This document shows positions 14,205 to 26,345 of a DNA stretch of 64,000 nucleotides, one piece after another. The stretch's first letter is position 1. Every line of letters starts with the position of its first letter. Position numbers and translations under genes: made by a program. Source of the DNA: Saccopteryx bilineata. Lineage: Eukaryota > Chordata > Mammalia > Chiroptera > Emballonuridae. The stretch spans positions 58,669,809-58,733,808 of the forward strand of contig NC_089494.1 in the NCBI RefSeq assembly GCF_036850765.1, read 5' to 3'. The notes below the pieces were generated by a model. That model saw only the letters and a list, made by a program, of their open reading frames with translations. It had not been told where the DNA came from and did no database searches.

Positions 14205-14740
14205 GGAGAGGCAGGGTCAGAGGCCTTTCTGTGGGCTGAGGGCAGAGTCTCTGGGCAGCCCCAGCACCCTGGGAAAGCCACGCACGGGAGGGAGTGAGAA
14301 CTAATTCCAACGGTGGAGATTTTCCGTGCTGGAGGGTGTTTCACTCAGAGGGAAGCGCGGCCGGCCTCATATCCTGGTTTGCGCGCGCAGATAAGGAGTG
14401 AGCGATTCCTCCGAGTGCCTCGGCAGTGCGCGCCCGTGTTATCGCAGAGAGGGGCAGAGTCAGGGGCCTTTGTGTGGGCCAAAGTGGAATCTCGAGCCGC
14501 CCCAGCACCTTGCAAAAGCCGCGCACGGGGACGGAGCGAGACTCAATTCCAACGCTGCAACTTTTCCCTGCGGTTGGGGGTTTCACTCAGAGCGTGAGAC
14601 TGCGACCGGATATCCTGGTCTCAGACAGTGAGTGAGAGTTTCCTCCAAGCGCCCCGGAAGTGGGCGCCCGCTTGTGTTACCGGACAGAGTGGCAGAGCCA
14701 GAGGTCTTTGAGTGGGCGGAAAGCCCGCCTGATTATGCTA
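14132..14740 (+). repeat. 240-bp tandem monomers in the L1 5' UTR
   Basis: The unit starting tcctggtt/tcctggtc recurs at 14132, 14372 and 14613, giving periods of 240 and 241 bp. Shared landmarks follow in order: ttcctcc/ttcttcct, gtgggtgcccgtgtt-like, ggcagagtcaggggcctt-like, agccccagcacc, cgcacgggga, ttccaacg and tttcactcagag. The third copy decays after about 130 bp. GC-rich and CpG-rich, unlike the AT-rich flanks. Mouse L1 promoters are built of comparable ~200-bp monomers, unrelated in sequence as far as I can tell. Confidence 0.85.
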
Positions 14741-15139
14741 GCAGCTCTGACTGACTGAGCCTTACCCAGAGCCCTGTGCTGAGTGGAAATAGAGTGGGGA
14801 GTTGCCAGCTCTTTGAGCCTCTTACTATCCAGGCAGAGGCAGCAGCAACCCCATAGCTGGATTATCAGGCTACTAATTGAGGAAGGAAAGACTAGGAGAA
14901 AGGCTCCAGGAACACGGACTCTCTCACTGTCGGAGCCTATAAATGCTAATGAGCTTCGACTGCCAACGAGACTAAAGCACAATACATGACATTGCCATAG
15001 AGACTTATCAACTGCAAACCTCTACCTGAGCGTGCCAAAGGGGCAGAACCCGGGGTACAGAGTCACCGACCAGGAAGAGGGAGAGAAAAGAAAAAGCAAG
15101 AAGATAACCTCTCAAAATCAAGAATAATATGCAGACTTT

Positions 15140-16080
15140 ATAACCTATCCCATTTTATTATATTTGTTCGTTTGTTTCTCTTATCTTCATTCTTGATACT
15201 TTTTTTTCCTCCTCCAATTTGGCCGATTAACTCTCTACCGGTCTTACTCTCTCCTCTCCTTGAACTACACTACCCATAAGTGTTACATCTCCCATTATCT
15301 TTTCTTTTCTCTTCCTTTCTCTCTATGAGGGTTGCACTCCAAAACCCTTAACTCTCTCTCTCTCTCTCTCCTTTCTTTTTTCTTCTTTTAGTGATTCCCT
15401 CTTTTTTTATCTCTCTCTTTCTTTTCTCCATCTATATTAGTTTCTTCCTTTCTCCTTTACATCTCCTCTCATTCAAACCTCAATAACAAACAAATTATCT
15501 TATCTGGGACTCAAACCTATGTTTGTGGCATTTTGGGGGGTTTTTACTTCACCTTTTTAACTCACTAGCAGTGCTCCCATCCCTGGCTCTCCATATTATC
15601 TAGTTCTTGTTCCACTAAATACAATAGTAATTTTTTAATTTGTCCCCCATTTTTCCGTTTTCCTCTTTTTCCTCTCATCATAACTCTTAGACAACCAGAA
15701 CCTAAAAGCAAATCATTTTATTTTTGACCCAAATTTTTCCTTATTTGCTTTTTGTGGGTCCATACGCTCTATTTTTTTCTTTTTTTTTCTTTTTTTTTTT
15801 TTTTGCCCCTTTATTACTTTTCCCCAATTCAGGCCCTCCATCACAGGCATTGTTTGTTATAATTCACAGTCCACCACAAGATTTTCTCAAGAAAGAGGGG
15901 AGAGGAGAGGAGAGGAAAAAAGGAGGGGGGGAATAATTTCCTTTTTTTTTAATTTTTATTTTATTTTATTTTTCTTTATTTCATTATTAATTTTTTAAAA
16001 AAAAAAAACTCTTCGATTTTTTATTTTTTTCATTTTTTTTTAACTTTTTATTCTTTATTAAATCTCATTAATACTATCAA
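15140..16080 (+). repeat. Polypyrimidine tract in the L1 5' UTR
   Basis: Nearly 0.95 kb dominated by T and C on the plus strand, ending just before ORF1. It contains (TC)n at about 15356-15372, long T runs, and a purine island ggagaggagaggagaggaa at about 15898-15916. It begins and ends inside the element, so it is part of the L1. Confidence 0.85.
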
Positions 16081-16095
16081 CAAAACCACCCTCAG

Positions 16096-17113
16096 ATGCC
16101 ATTAAGGAAGGGAAAATCGAATATCATGGATACAAAAGAAAGAGAGGTAACACAGCTAGATGAGGAAAAATCTATGGAGAAAAAATTTAATATATTGGAA
16201 AACTTGGAGCTAAATGACAGAGAATTCAAGATAGAAATCTTAAAAATCCTCCGAGATATACAAGAAAACACAGAAAGGCAATTTAGGGAGCTCAGAAAAC
16301 AACTCAATGAACACAAAGAATATATGTCCAAGGAAATTGAAACTATAAAAACAAATCAAACAGAGATGAAAAACTCAATTCACGAGCTGAAAAACGAAAT
16401 AACAAGCTTAGCTAATAGAACAGGTCAGATAGAAGAGAGGATTAGTGAAATAGAAGACAAGCAACTTGAGGCACAACAGAGAGAAGAAGAAAGAGACTCA
16501 AAAATTAAAAAAAATGAGATAGCCCTACAAGAATTATCTGACTCCATCAAAAAGAAAAACAAGAATAATAGGTATATCAGAGGGAGAAGAGAGAGAAAAT
16601 GGAATGGAGAACATACTCAAACAAATAATAGATGAGAACTTCCCAAGCCTGTGGAAAGAACTAAAGCCTCAAGTTCAAGAAGCAAACGGAACTCCAAGTT
16701 TTCTTAACCCCAACAAACCTACTCCAAGGCATATCATAATGAAATTGACACAAACCAACAGCAAAGAAAAAATTCTCAAGGCAGCCAGGGAAAAGAAGAA
16801 TACAACATATAAAGGAAGGCCCATTAGATTATCATCAGATTTCTCAGCAGAAACTCTACAAGCTAGAAGAGAGTGGACCCCAATATTTAAAGTCCTGAAA
16901 GAGAGGAACTTTCAGCCACGAATACTATACCTATCAAAGCTATCCTTCAAATACGAAGGAGAAATAAAAACATTCACAGATACAGAAAAGATGAGGGAAT
17001 TTATCATCAGAAAACCCCCACACCAGGAATTACTAAAGAAGGTTCTCCAATCAGATACAAAGAACAACAAAAAAAAAGAGCCACAAGTAAAAGCTCCAAG
17101 AAGAACACAATAA
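16096..17113 (+). pseudogene. L1 ORF1 (RNA-binding protein), frameshifted
   Basis: ORF1p is the trimeric RNA-binding chaperone of L1. The first 155 or so codons give a long heptad-rich, charged coiled coil (KIEILKILRDIQENTERQF and onward). Near 16560-16575 the frame changes, and the RRM and C-terminal domains continue in another frame to the stop at 17113. The second part shows RHIIMKLTQTNSKEKILKAA and the LSADFSAETLQARREW-like motif of the C-terminal domain. Full span fits the usual 330-340 codons. Confidence 0.9.
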
Positions 17114-17415
17114 AACCAAATTTAAACTGTAACACAACAAAAAGAAAGAGGGGGAGAAGATGGAGATTAACAGTAGCAAAGGATGATGGAGTGCAAAAGT
17201 ACTCACAAAATAGTTCACTACAATGAACAGGGTAGGGACCCTTTTCATTACTCAAAGGTAACCACCATTGAAAAAACCACCACAGAAGCACATGAGATAA
17301 AAAAGATAGCAACAGAGGAAAGATGTATGGAATACAACCAAATAAAAACAAAAGATAGAAAAACGAAAGAGAAGGATCAAACAAGACACAAAACTAACAG
17401 AAAGCAAGATATAAA

Positions 17416-20400
17416 ATGGCAATAGGGAACTCACAAGTATCAATAATTACACTAAATGTAAACGGATTAAACTCACCAATAAAAAGGCACAGAGTAGCAG
17501 AATGGATTAAAAAAGAAAATCCAACTGTATGCTGCCTACAGGAAACTTATCTAAGTAACAAGGATAAAAACAAATTCAAAGTGAAAGGCTGGAAAACAAT
17601 ACTCCAAGCATATAACATCCAAAAAAAAGCAGGTGTAGCAATACTCATATCGGATAATGCTGACTACAAGACAGGAAAAGTACTCAGAGACAAAAATGGC
17701 CATTTCATAATGGCTAAGGGGACACTGAATCAAGAAGACATAACAATTCTTAATATATATGCACCAAACCAAGGAGCATCATAATATATAAGACAGCTAC
17801 TTATTGATCTTAAAACAAAAACTGACAAAAATACAATCATACTTGGAGACCTCAATACACCACTGACGGCTCTAGATCGGTCATCCAAACAGAGAATCAA
17901 CAAAGACATAGTGGCCTTAAACAAAACACTAGAGCACCTGGATATGATAGACATCTACAGGACATTTCATCCCAAAGTGACTGAATATACATTTTTCTCC
18001 AGTGTACATGGATCATTCTCAAGAATTGACCATATGTTGGGCCACAAAGACAACATCAGCAAATTCAGAAAAATTGAAGTTGTACCAAGCATATTTTCTG
18101 ATCATAAAGCCTTGAAACTAGAATTCAACTGCAAAAAAGAGAAAAAAAATCCCACAAAAATGTGGAAACTAAACAACATACTTTTAAAAAATGAATGGGT
18201 CAAAGAAGAAATAAGTGCAGAGATCAAAAGATATATACAGACTAATGAAAATGACAATATGACATATCAGAATCTATGGGATGCAGCAAAAGCAGTGATA
18301 AGAGGGAAGTTCATATCGCTTCAGGCATATATGAACAAACAAGAGAGAGCCCAAGTGAACCACTTAACTTCCCACCTTAAGGAACTAGAAAAAGAAGAAC
18401 AAAGACAACCCAAAACCAGCCGAAGAAAGGAGATAATAAAAATCAGAGCAGAAATAAATGAATTAGAGAACAGAAAAACTATAGAAAAAATTAATAGAAC
18501 AAGGAGCTGGTTCTTTGAAAAGATCAAAATTGACAAACCCTTGGCAAGACTTACCAAGGAAAAAAGAGAAAGAACTCATATAAACAAAATCCAAAATGAA
18601 AGAGGAGAAATCACCACGGACACCGTAGATATACAAAGAATTATTGTAGAATACTATGAAAAACTTTATGCCACTAAATTCAACAACCTAGAAGAAATGG
18701 ATAAATTCCTAGAACAATACAACCTTCCTAGACTGAGTCAAGAAGAAGCAGAAAGCCTAAACAGACCTATCAGTAGAGAAGAAATAGAAAAAACCATTAA
18801 AAACCTCCCCAAAAATAAAAGTCCAGGCCCTGACGGCTATACCAGCGAATTTTATCAAACATTCAAAGAAGACTTGGTTCCTATTCTACTCAAAGTCTTC
18901 CAAAAAATTGAAGAAGAAGCAATACTTCCAAACACATTTTATGAGGCCAACATAACCCTCATACCAAAACCAGGCAAGGATGGCACAAAAAAAGAAAACT
19001 ACAGACCAATATCTCTAATGAATACAGATGCTAAAATACTAAACAAAATACTAGCAAATCGAATACAACAACATATTAAAAAAATAATACATCATGATCA
19101 AGTGGGATTCATCCCAGAATCTCAAGGATGGTTCAACATACGTAAAACGGTTAATGTAATACACCATATCAACAAAACAAAGAACAAAAACCACATGATC
19201 TTATCAATAGACGCAGATAAAATACAACACAATTTTATGTTTAAGACTCTCAACAAAATGGGTATAGAAGGAAAATATCTCAATATGATAAAGGCCATAT
19301 ATGATAAACCATCAGCTAACATCATATTAAATGGCACTAAACTGAAGGCTTTCCTCCTTAAATCAGGAACAAGACAGGGTTGTCCACTCTCTCCACTCTT
19401 ATTTAATGTGGTACTAGAGGTTCTAGCCAGAGCAATCAGACAAGACAAAGAAATAAAAGGCATCCGTATCGGAAAAGAAGAAGTAAAGGTATCACTTTTT
19501 GCAGATGATATGATCCTATACATCGAAAACCCCAAAGAATCCACAAAAAGACTACTAGAAACAATAAGCCAATACAGTAAGGTCGCAGGATACAAAATTA
19601 ACATACAGAAGTCAATAGCCTTTCTATAGGCCAACAATGAAACAACTGAGAAGGAACTCAAAAGAATAATCCCCTTCACGATTGCAACAAAAAAAATAAA
19701 ATACTTAGGAATAAACATAACAAAGAATGTAAAGGACTTATATAATGAAAACTATAAACCATTGTTAAGGGAAATCGAAAAAGATATAATGAGATGGAAG
19801 AATATACCTTGTTCTTGGCTAGGAAGAATAAATATAATCAAGATGGCTATATTACCCAAAGCAATATACAAATTTAATGCAATTCCCATCAAACTTCCAA
19901 TGACATTTTTTAAAGAAATAGAGCAAAAAATCATCAGATTTATATGGAACTATAAAAAACCCCAAATAGCCAAAGCAATCCTAAAGAAAATGAATGAAGC
20001 TGGGGGCATAACAATACCTGACTTCAAACTCTATTATAGGGCCATGACAATCAAAACAGCATGGTATTGGCAGAAAAATAGACACTCAGACCAATGGAAC
20101 AGAATAGAAAGTCCAGAAATAAAACCACATATATATAGTCAAATAATTTTTGATAAAGGGGCCAACAACACACAATGGAGAAAAGAAAGCCTCTTCAATA
20201 AATGGTGCTGGGAAAACTGGAAAGCCACATGCAAAAGAATGAAACTGGACTACAGTCTCTCCCCCTGTACAAAAATTAACTCAAAATGGATCAAAGATCT
20301 AAACATAAAACCTGAAACAATTAAGTACATAGAAGAAGACATAGGTACTCAACTCATGGACCTGGGTTTTAAAGAGCATTTTATGAATATGACTCCAATG

Positions 20401-21224
20401 GCAAGAGAAGTGAAGGCAAAAATTAATGAATGGGACTACATCAGACTAAGAAGTTTTTGCTCAGCAAGAGAAACTGATAACAAAATAAACAGAAAGCCAA
20501 CTAAATGGGAAATGATATTTTCAAACAACAGCTCAGATAAGGGCCTAATATCCAAAATATACAAAGAACTCATAAAACTCAACAACAAACAAACAATCCA
20601 ATAAAAAAATGGGAAGAGGATATGAATAGACACTTCTCCCAGGAAGAAATACAAATGACCAACAGATATATGAAAAGATGCTCATCTTCTTTAGCTATTA
20701 GAGAAATGCAAATCAAAACGGCAATGAGATACCACCTCACACCTGTTCGATTAGCTGTTATTAGCAAGTCAGGTAATAGCAAATGTTGGAGAGGCTGTGG
20801 AGAAAAAGGAACCCTCATACACTGTTGGTGGGAATGTAAAGTAGTACAACCATTATGGAAGAAAGTATGGTGGTTCCTCAAAAAACTGAAAATAGAACTA
20901 CCTTATGACCCAGCAATCCCTCTACTGGGTATATACCCCCAAAACTCAGAAACATTGATACGTAAAGACACATGCAGCCCCATGTTTATTGCAGCATTGT
21001 TCACAGTGGCCAGGACATGGAAACAACCAAAAAGCCCATCAATAGATGACTGGATAAAGAAGATGTGGCACATATACACTATGGAATACTACTCAGCCAT
21101 AAGAAATGATGACATCGGAACATTTACAGCAAATTGGTGGGATCTTGATAACATGATACGAAGCGAAATAAGTAAATCTGAAAAAAACAGGAACTGTATT
21201 ATTCCATATGTAGGTGGGACATAA
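17416..21224 (+). pseudogene. L1 ORF2 (endonuclease/reverse transcriptase), defective
   Basis: Endonuclease domain first: TLNVNGLNSP, LQETYLS with the catalytic Glu, and SDHKALKLE with the catalytic Asp-His. The RT domain has [10 protein letters not shown], the [12 protein letters not shown] block and [10 protein letters not shown] (catalytic YADD-type motif, 19498 on). The C-terminal CWRGC...HCWWEC motif is kept. In-frame stops occur at 17782-17784 (codon 123) and 19627-19629 (codon 738, a Tyr in the family). A frame change near 20595-20605 follows. Length matches the normal ~1270 codons. Confidence 0.93.
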
Positions 21225-21495
21225 TAGTGAAACTAAGAGACATTGATAAGAGTATGGTGGTTACGGGGGGGAGGGGGGAATGGGAGAGGGATAGGGGGTG
21301 AGGAGGGGCACAAAGAAAACAAGATAGAAGGTGACAGAGGACAATCTGACTTTGGGTGGTGGGTATGCAACATAATTGAATGACAAGATAACCTGGACTT
21401 GTTATCTTTGAATATATGTATCTTGATTTATTGATGTCACCCCATTAAAAAAATAAAATTATTAAAAAAATATATATATACAAAAAAAATTAAAT

Positions 21496-21714
21496 GACTC
21501 AATTTTAATAAAACTGTAGAACATTTAAACAAATCTACAATGGCAGGAAACAGATCACTGATCACCAGGGGCAGGGTAAGGGTGGACTGGAGAGAATTAT
21601 AAAGAGGCAAGAGGAAACTTCTGAGATTGATGCATGTGTCCATTATCTTGATTGTGGTGATAGTTTCATGGCTGTATTCATATATCAAAATTTATCAAGT
21701 TGCACATTTTATTT
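21496..21714 (+). repeat. Old L1 3' UTR, left part
   Basis: The run gatcaccaggggcagggtaa through tgattgtggtgatagtttca and tcaagttgcacattttat is a known old L1 3' UTR pattern. It is interrupted by the inverted L1 and seems to resume at 25765-25850 (gtgcaatttattgcatgaca, attatacctcaatgaaacta). Confidence 0.7.
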
Positions 21715-22321
21715 TTTTAATCATTTTTTATTTTTCAATTAACAGTTGACATACAATATTATTGCTCTCAGGTGTATTAGACATTCTATAACTTACAAGT
21801 GATTATCCTGATAAATCTCATATCCACATGACACCATACATAATCATTAGGATATTACTGACTACACTGCCTATGTGTACTTTACATTCCCATGACTCTT
21901 CTATAATAACCAATCTGCATTTCTTAATCCTTTCACCTCCACCCATCCTCCAAACCCCCTCCTATTTGGCAACTGTCAAATGTTCTCTGTAGCGATGTCT
22001 GTTTCTGCTCTGCCTGTTCATTTATATTGTTTTTCAGATTCAACTGTTAATAGAAATATTATATATTGCCATTTTACTGTTCATATTTATCTTTTTCTTC
22101 TTAAAGAAGATCCTTCACCATTTTTCATGTAATACTGATTTGGTGATGATGGACTCATTTAGCTTTTTCTTATCTAGAAAGCTCTTTACATGTTTTTTCA
22201 TTCTAAATGATGCCTTTGCTGGGTAGAATAATCTTGGTTGTAGGTCCTTGCTTTTCATCACTTTGAATATGCTCATGCCACTCTCTTCTGGCTTGCAAAG
22301 TTTCTGTTGAAAACTCAGCTG

Positions 22322-22691
22322 TCTTTTTTTTTTTTTTTCCTGAAGTGAGAAGCGGGGAGGTAGACAGACAGATTCCCATATGCACTCAACCGGAATCCGC
22401 CCAGCAAGCCCACTAGGGGGCGATGCTCTGCCCATCTAGGGTGCTGCTCTGTTGCAACTGGAAACATTTTAGCACCTGAGATGGAGGCCATGGAGCCATC
22501 CTCAGTGCCCAGGCCAATTTTGCTCCAATGGAGCCTTGGCTGCAGGAGAGGAAGAAAGAGAGAGAAAGCTTTGAGAGGGGGAGGAGTGGAGAAGCAGATG
22601 GGTGCTTCTCTTGTGTGCCCTGGCCAGGAATCGAACCCAGGACATTCACATGCCAGGCCGACACTCTACCACTGAGCCAACTGGCCAGGGC
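22322..22691 (-). mobile_element. Bat tRNA-derived SINE, long type (A)
   Basis: T-run at the left, gccaactggccagggc head at the right, box B reversed (aatcgaacccagg). Flanks cagctgtcttt and cagctgacagtctt match only in part, so the TSD is eroded. It splits ORF1 of the inverted L1. Confidence 0.88.
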
Positions 22692-22788
22692 CAGCTGACA
22701 GTCTTATGGGAGTTTCCTTGCAGGTAAGTAGCTGCTTTTCTCCTGCTGCTTTTAAGATTCTCTCTTTATCTTGAACTTTTTGCATTTT

Positions 22789-23148
22789 TTTTTTCTTTTC
22801 TGAAGCTGGAAACGGGGAGACAGTCAGACAGACTCCTGCATGCGCCCGACCAGGATCCACTCGGCACGCCCACCAGGGACAATGCTCTACCCCTCCGGGG
22901 CATTGCTCTGCCGTGACCAGAGCCACTCTAGCGCCTGGGGCAGAGGCCAAGGAGCCATCCCCAGCGCCCGGGCCATCTTTGCTCCAATGGAGTCTTGGCT
23001 GCGGGAGGGGAAGAGAGAGACAGAGAGGAAGGAGGGGGGCGGGGTGAAGCAAATGGGCGCTTCTCCTATGTGCCCTGGCCGGGAATCGAACCCGGGTCCC
23101 CTGCATGCCAGGCCGACGCTCTACCGCTGAGCCAACCGGCCAGGGCCT
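22789..23148 (-). mobile_element. Bat tRNA-derived SINE, long type (A)
   Basis: Complete reversed copy with head accggccagggcc and box B reversed aatcgaacccggg. TSD aactttttgcatttt at 22774-22788 and 23149-23163, perfect. Confidence 0.93.
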
Positions 23149-23499
23149 AACTTTTTGCATTTTAATTACAACATGCCTTGGTATGAGCTTCTTTAATTCA
23201 TCTTGTTTGGAACTTTGTTTGCTTCCTGGACTTATATGTCTATTTCCTTCACCAAGTTGGGACAGTTTTCTGTCATTATTTTTTCAAATAGGTGTTCAAT
23301 TTCTTGTTCTCTCTCTTCTCCTTCTGGTACCCTCATAATGCATATGTTGGTCTGCTTGAAATTGTCCCAGAGGCTCCTTTGATTATCTTTATTCTTTTGG
23401 ATTCTTTATTCTTTTTGCTGATTGTTTTTTGCTTCCTTATATTCCAAATTGCTTATTTGATTCTCAGCTTCATCTACTCTACTGCCGATTCCCTATAAA

Positions 23500-23834
23500 T
23501 TCTTTTTTTTTTCTTTTTGTGTCAGAGACAAAGAGAGAGAGAGAGAGAGGGAGAGATAGGGATAGACAGACAGAAAGGGAGAGAAATGAGAAGTATTCAT
23601 TTCTTTGTTGCAGCTTCTTAGTTGTTCATTGATTGCTTTCTCATATGTGCCTTGACCAGTGGGCTACAGCAGACCGAGCGACCCTTTGCTTAAGCCAGCA
23701 ACCTTGGGCTCAAGGTAATGAGTCTTGCTGAAACCAGATAAGCCTGTGCTCAAGCTGGTGACCTTGGAGTTTTAAACCTGGGTCCTCTGCATCCCAGTCC
23801 AATGCTCTATCCACTGCAGCACTGCCTGGTCAGG
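23500..23834 (-). mobile_element. Bat tRNA-derived SINE, type B
   Basis: Reversed: T/AG-rich tail (agagagagagagag) at the left, gcactgcctggtcagg head at the right. TSD ccctataaa at 23491-23499 and 23835-23843. Confidence 0.9.
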
Positions 23835-24074
23835 CCCTATAAACTATTTTTCATTTCAGCATATTGTTCATTTCTGACTGGTTCTTTTTCATGGTTGTTA
23901 TGTCCTTTTCCATGCTGTTGAATTCTAAGTTCCCTGAAGTTTTAAGTTCCTTTAGCATCCTTATAACCGTTGTTTTGAACTCGACCCCTGGTAGATTGCT
24001 TGCTTCCATGTCACTTAGTTCTTTTTCTGGAGACTTCTCCTGTTCTTTCATTTAGAATGTTTCTTTGTCTAAAC

Positions 24075-24395
24075 CAGGGGTCGGGAACCTTTTTGGCTGA
24101 GAGAGCCATGAATGCCACATATTTTAAAATGTAATTCCATGAGAGCCATACGACCATGTACATTACGCATTATCCAATAAAACTTTGGTGATGTCCTGGA
24201 GGACAGCTGTGATTGGCTCCAGCCACCTGCAACCATGAACATGAGCGGTAGGAAATGAATGGATTGTAATAAATGAGAATGCTTTATATATATTTTTAAC
24301 GTTAATATTTTTTTTATTAAAGATTTGTCTGCGAGCCAGATGCAACCATCAAAAGAGCCACATCTGACTCGCAAGCCATAGGTTCCTGACCCCTG
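24075..24395. mobile_element. Non-autonomous hAT-like transposon, family 2
   Basis: TIRs caggggtcgggaacct / aggttcctgacccctg nearly perfect. Perfect 8-bp TSD gtctaaac at 24067-24074 and 24396-24403. The inside repeats gagagccat/aagagccacat motifs near both ends. No coding capacity. Inserted in the inverted L1. Confidence 0.9.
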
Positions 24396-25859
24396 GTCTA
24401 AACATTCAGGCTACTTCCTTCTGTTTGTTTCTATACATTAGGTAGAGTTGTTACATCTACCAGGTTTGTGTACTAGATATTATGCAAGGTCCAGTGGCAA
24501 AGCCACTCCAGTCACCCAAGCTGGGTGCTCCAGGTGCACCCTTGTGTGGACTGTATGCACTGTCTTGTTGTAATTGAGCCTTAATTACTGTTGGCATCAC
24601 GGGGAGAGAATAATCCCAGCCCAAGGCTGATCAGCTGCAAGGACCAGCTGCGACTATAATAGAGTAGCTTCTGTGCATACTCCTGAGTGTGTCTCTCATG
24701 GAGGTGGTAGGACTGTAATCTGGTATGGTCTGAAGCTGTCTACCAGGTATACTGGCTTTGGGGCCTAATGCAAGGTGCAAGGTCAGCCACTGCCTGGGTG
24801 CCATGTCTGGGGATACCTATCTGGAGCTACAGAGCAATCCACAGATAGCTGATACTTGTGCTGGGCTTGGAAGTACCCGAAGAGGCTACCTGAGAACCAA
24901 GGCTGGTTGCTGCTAATGCTGGACCTAGGGCCACTCAGCAAGAGGTATGGGGTACAGAGAGCCCATATACAGCTTGTTTGAAAGATTTTAGGAAAGTAGG
25001 AAGCATGAAACAAGAGAGGCCACATATATGGAAATGCTACTGGAAATGGCTTAGGTGAGCCCACAAGCTGGGGGCGGCGGTCCACAGGGAATCACCAGGG
25101 CTGGGCAATGTGAGCCAGGCTAATGGAAATTCAGATACAGCACTGGCCTGCTGGCTCTGTGGGGAGCTGGTCTCAAAAAAGAAACAATGGCCTCTGCCAG
25201 CACTTTTGTCTGGCAGAAAGCTGCCCTCTAGCTCTAATGCAAATGCCAGACAATTCAGTTCCTCTCCATGCATTCTTAGCTCATTTCAAGCTGCTGCCCC
25301 AGTGCTGGAGCTCAGAGGGAGTGAGTCTGAGTAAGTCCGTGATGGGCCATTTAAGAAGAGTTGCCTGGGACTCCAGAAGCCCTCTATCTCCCTCAGCCAC
25401 ACTCACTACTGGTTTTTACAACCAGAAGTTATGGGGACTTCTCTTCCTGGCTCTGGAACCCTGGGCTGGGAGGCTTGGTGTGGGGCTGGGACCCCTTGCT
25501 CCTCAGTGGAGACCTCTGCAGTTGAGATAAATCTCCCAATTTTAAATAGCCACATGTGAGTATGGGGCCAGCCTGCTTCATGTCTCTATCCCTCCTACCA
25601 GTCTCAATGTGGCTTCTTCCTTAAATCCCTACTTGTAGGACTTCCAGTCAGCTAGATTTCAGGCAGTTCTGAATGATAGTTGTTCTGCAGTTTGGTTATA
25701 GTTTTGATGTGGTAGTGGAAAGACTCAAGTACCACATTTACTTATGCTCCTATATTTATGGGAAGTCTCTCAAATTGTAGATTTTAAATAAGTGCAATTT
25801 ATTGCATGACAATTATACCTCAATGAAACTATTATAAAACAAAACAAAAATAAATGAGT

Positions 25860-26160
25860 CCAAACATTTTAGCCCAAGCTGCCCAAAGAACTGAATTTCC
25901 ATCAAGTGAGAATGAAAAAGCTATAGAAAAAGCCAACTGTGGAGAAAAATAGATATTCAATTTTTAAAATGTTAAGACACTTGGTCTAAAACGTGTACTA
26001 TATATGCAGGTCACAATATCAACTAGGCAATTGAATATAAGATCTGGAGTTCATGAAAGAAGTGTGAAGTGATGATATAAATCTGGGCGTCTCGCAGGTA
26101 GAAGGAATATGTATTTAAAGTTAGCTGTGCTTGAATGATGCAGTGTTCAATAAAAATTAG
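25860..26160. other. Intron 8 sequence, nothing recognised
   Basis: Between the old L1 tail and a MIR. No gene or repeat family identified. Confidence 0.4.
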
Positions 26161-26164
26161 TGGG

Positions 26165-26345
26165 AATAATAAAAGTTCTAAGTACTTTATGTTATTAACT
26201 TATTTCAATCTAACAAAAAATTTTATGAAGCAGGAATTACTATTATCTTCCTTTTATAGATGAAGAAAGAAACTGAGGCATAGGGAAATGAGTCCCTTAG
26301 CGGGGAAAGAAACTCAAGTCACGCCCCCAGGCTGCTAACTAATAA
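26165..26345 (+). repeat. MIR SINE remnant
   Basis: Core ttatagatgaagaaagaaac, tgaggcatagggaaatgag and upstream ttctaagtactttatgttat fit MIR. Confidence 0.82.

Larger units (their letters stand above)
13690..21480 (+). mobile_element. Long L1 retrotransposon with complete-looking 5' UTR (defective)
   Basis: About 7.8 kb: 5' UTR 13690-16095, ORF1 16096-17113, spacer, ORF2 17416-21224, G-rich 3' UTR and A/T-rich tail. The likely TSD is caaaaaattaaat left (13259-13271, now separated by a SINE) and caaaaaaaattaaat right (21481-21495). L1 moves by copying its RNA at a nicked target. This copy cannot act by itself: ORF1 has a frameshift, ORF2 two in-frame stops and a frameshift. The tail at 47097-47264 differs by only two bases over about 150, so the subfamily is young. 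It lies in AGPS intron 8, antisense to the gene. Confidence 0.94.
21715..25745 (-). mobile_element. Old inverted L1 with nested insertions
   Basis: Minus-strand L1 lacking ORF2. 3' UTR at 21715-22090 (reversed, starting with T-rich tail and cagttgacatacaatatta-like bases). ORF1 C-terminal part at 22090-22320 reads FSTETLQARREWHEHIQSDE in reverse. ORF1 N-terminal part at 23851-24055 reads PEKELSDMEASNLPGVEFKT. The 5' UTR is at about 24404-25745. Three SINEs and a hAT interrupt it. It is inserted in the older L1 tail on the plus strand. Confidence 0.82.

Noticed and set aside
17007..17443. Minus-strand Phe/Leu-rich frames
   Set aside because: Shadows of the A-rich L1 ORF1-ORF2 spacer.
24783..25530. 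Frames of 74-135 codons on both strands
   Set aside because: They fall in the reversed 5' UTR of the old L1, which is GC-richer than its surroundings.
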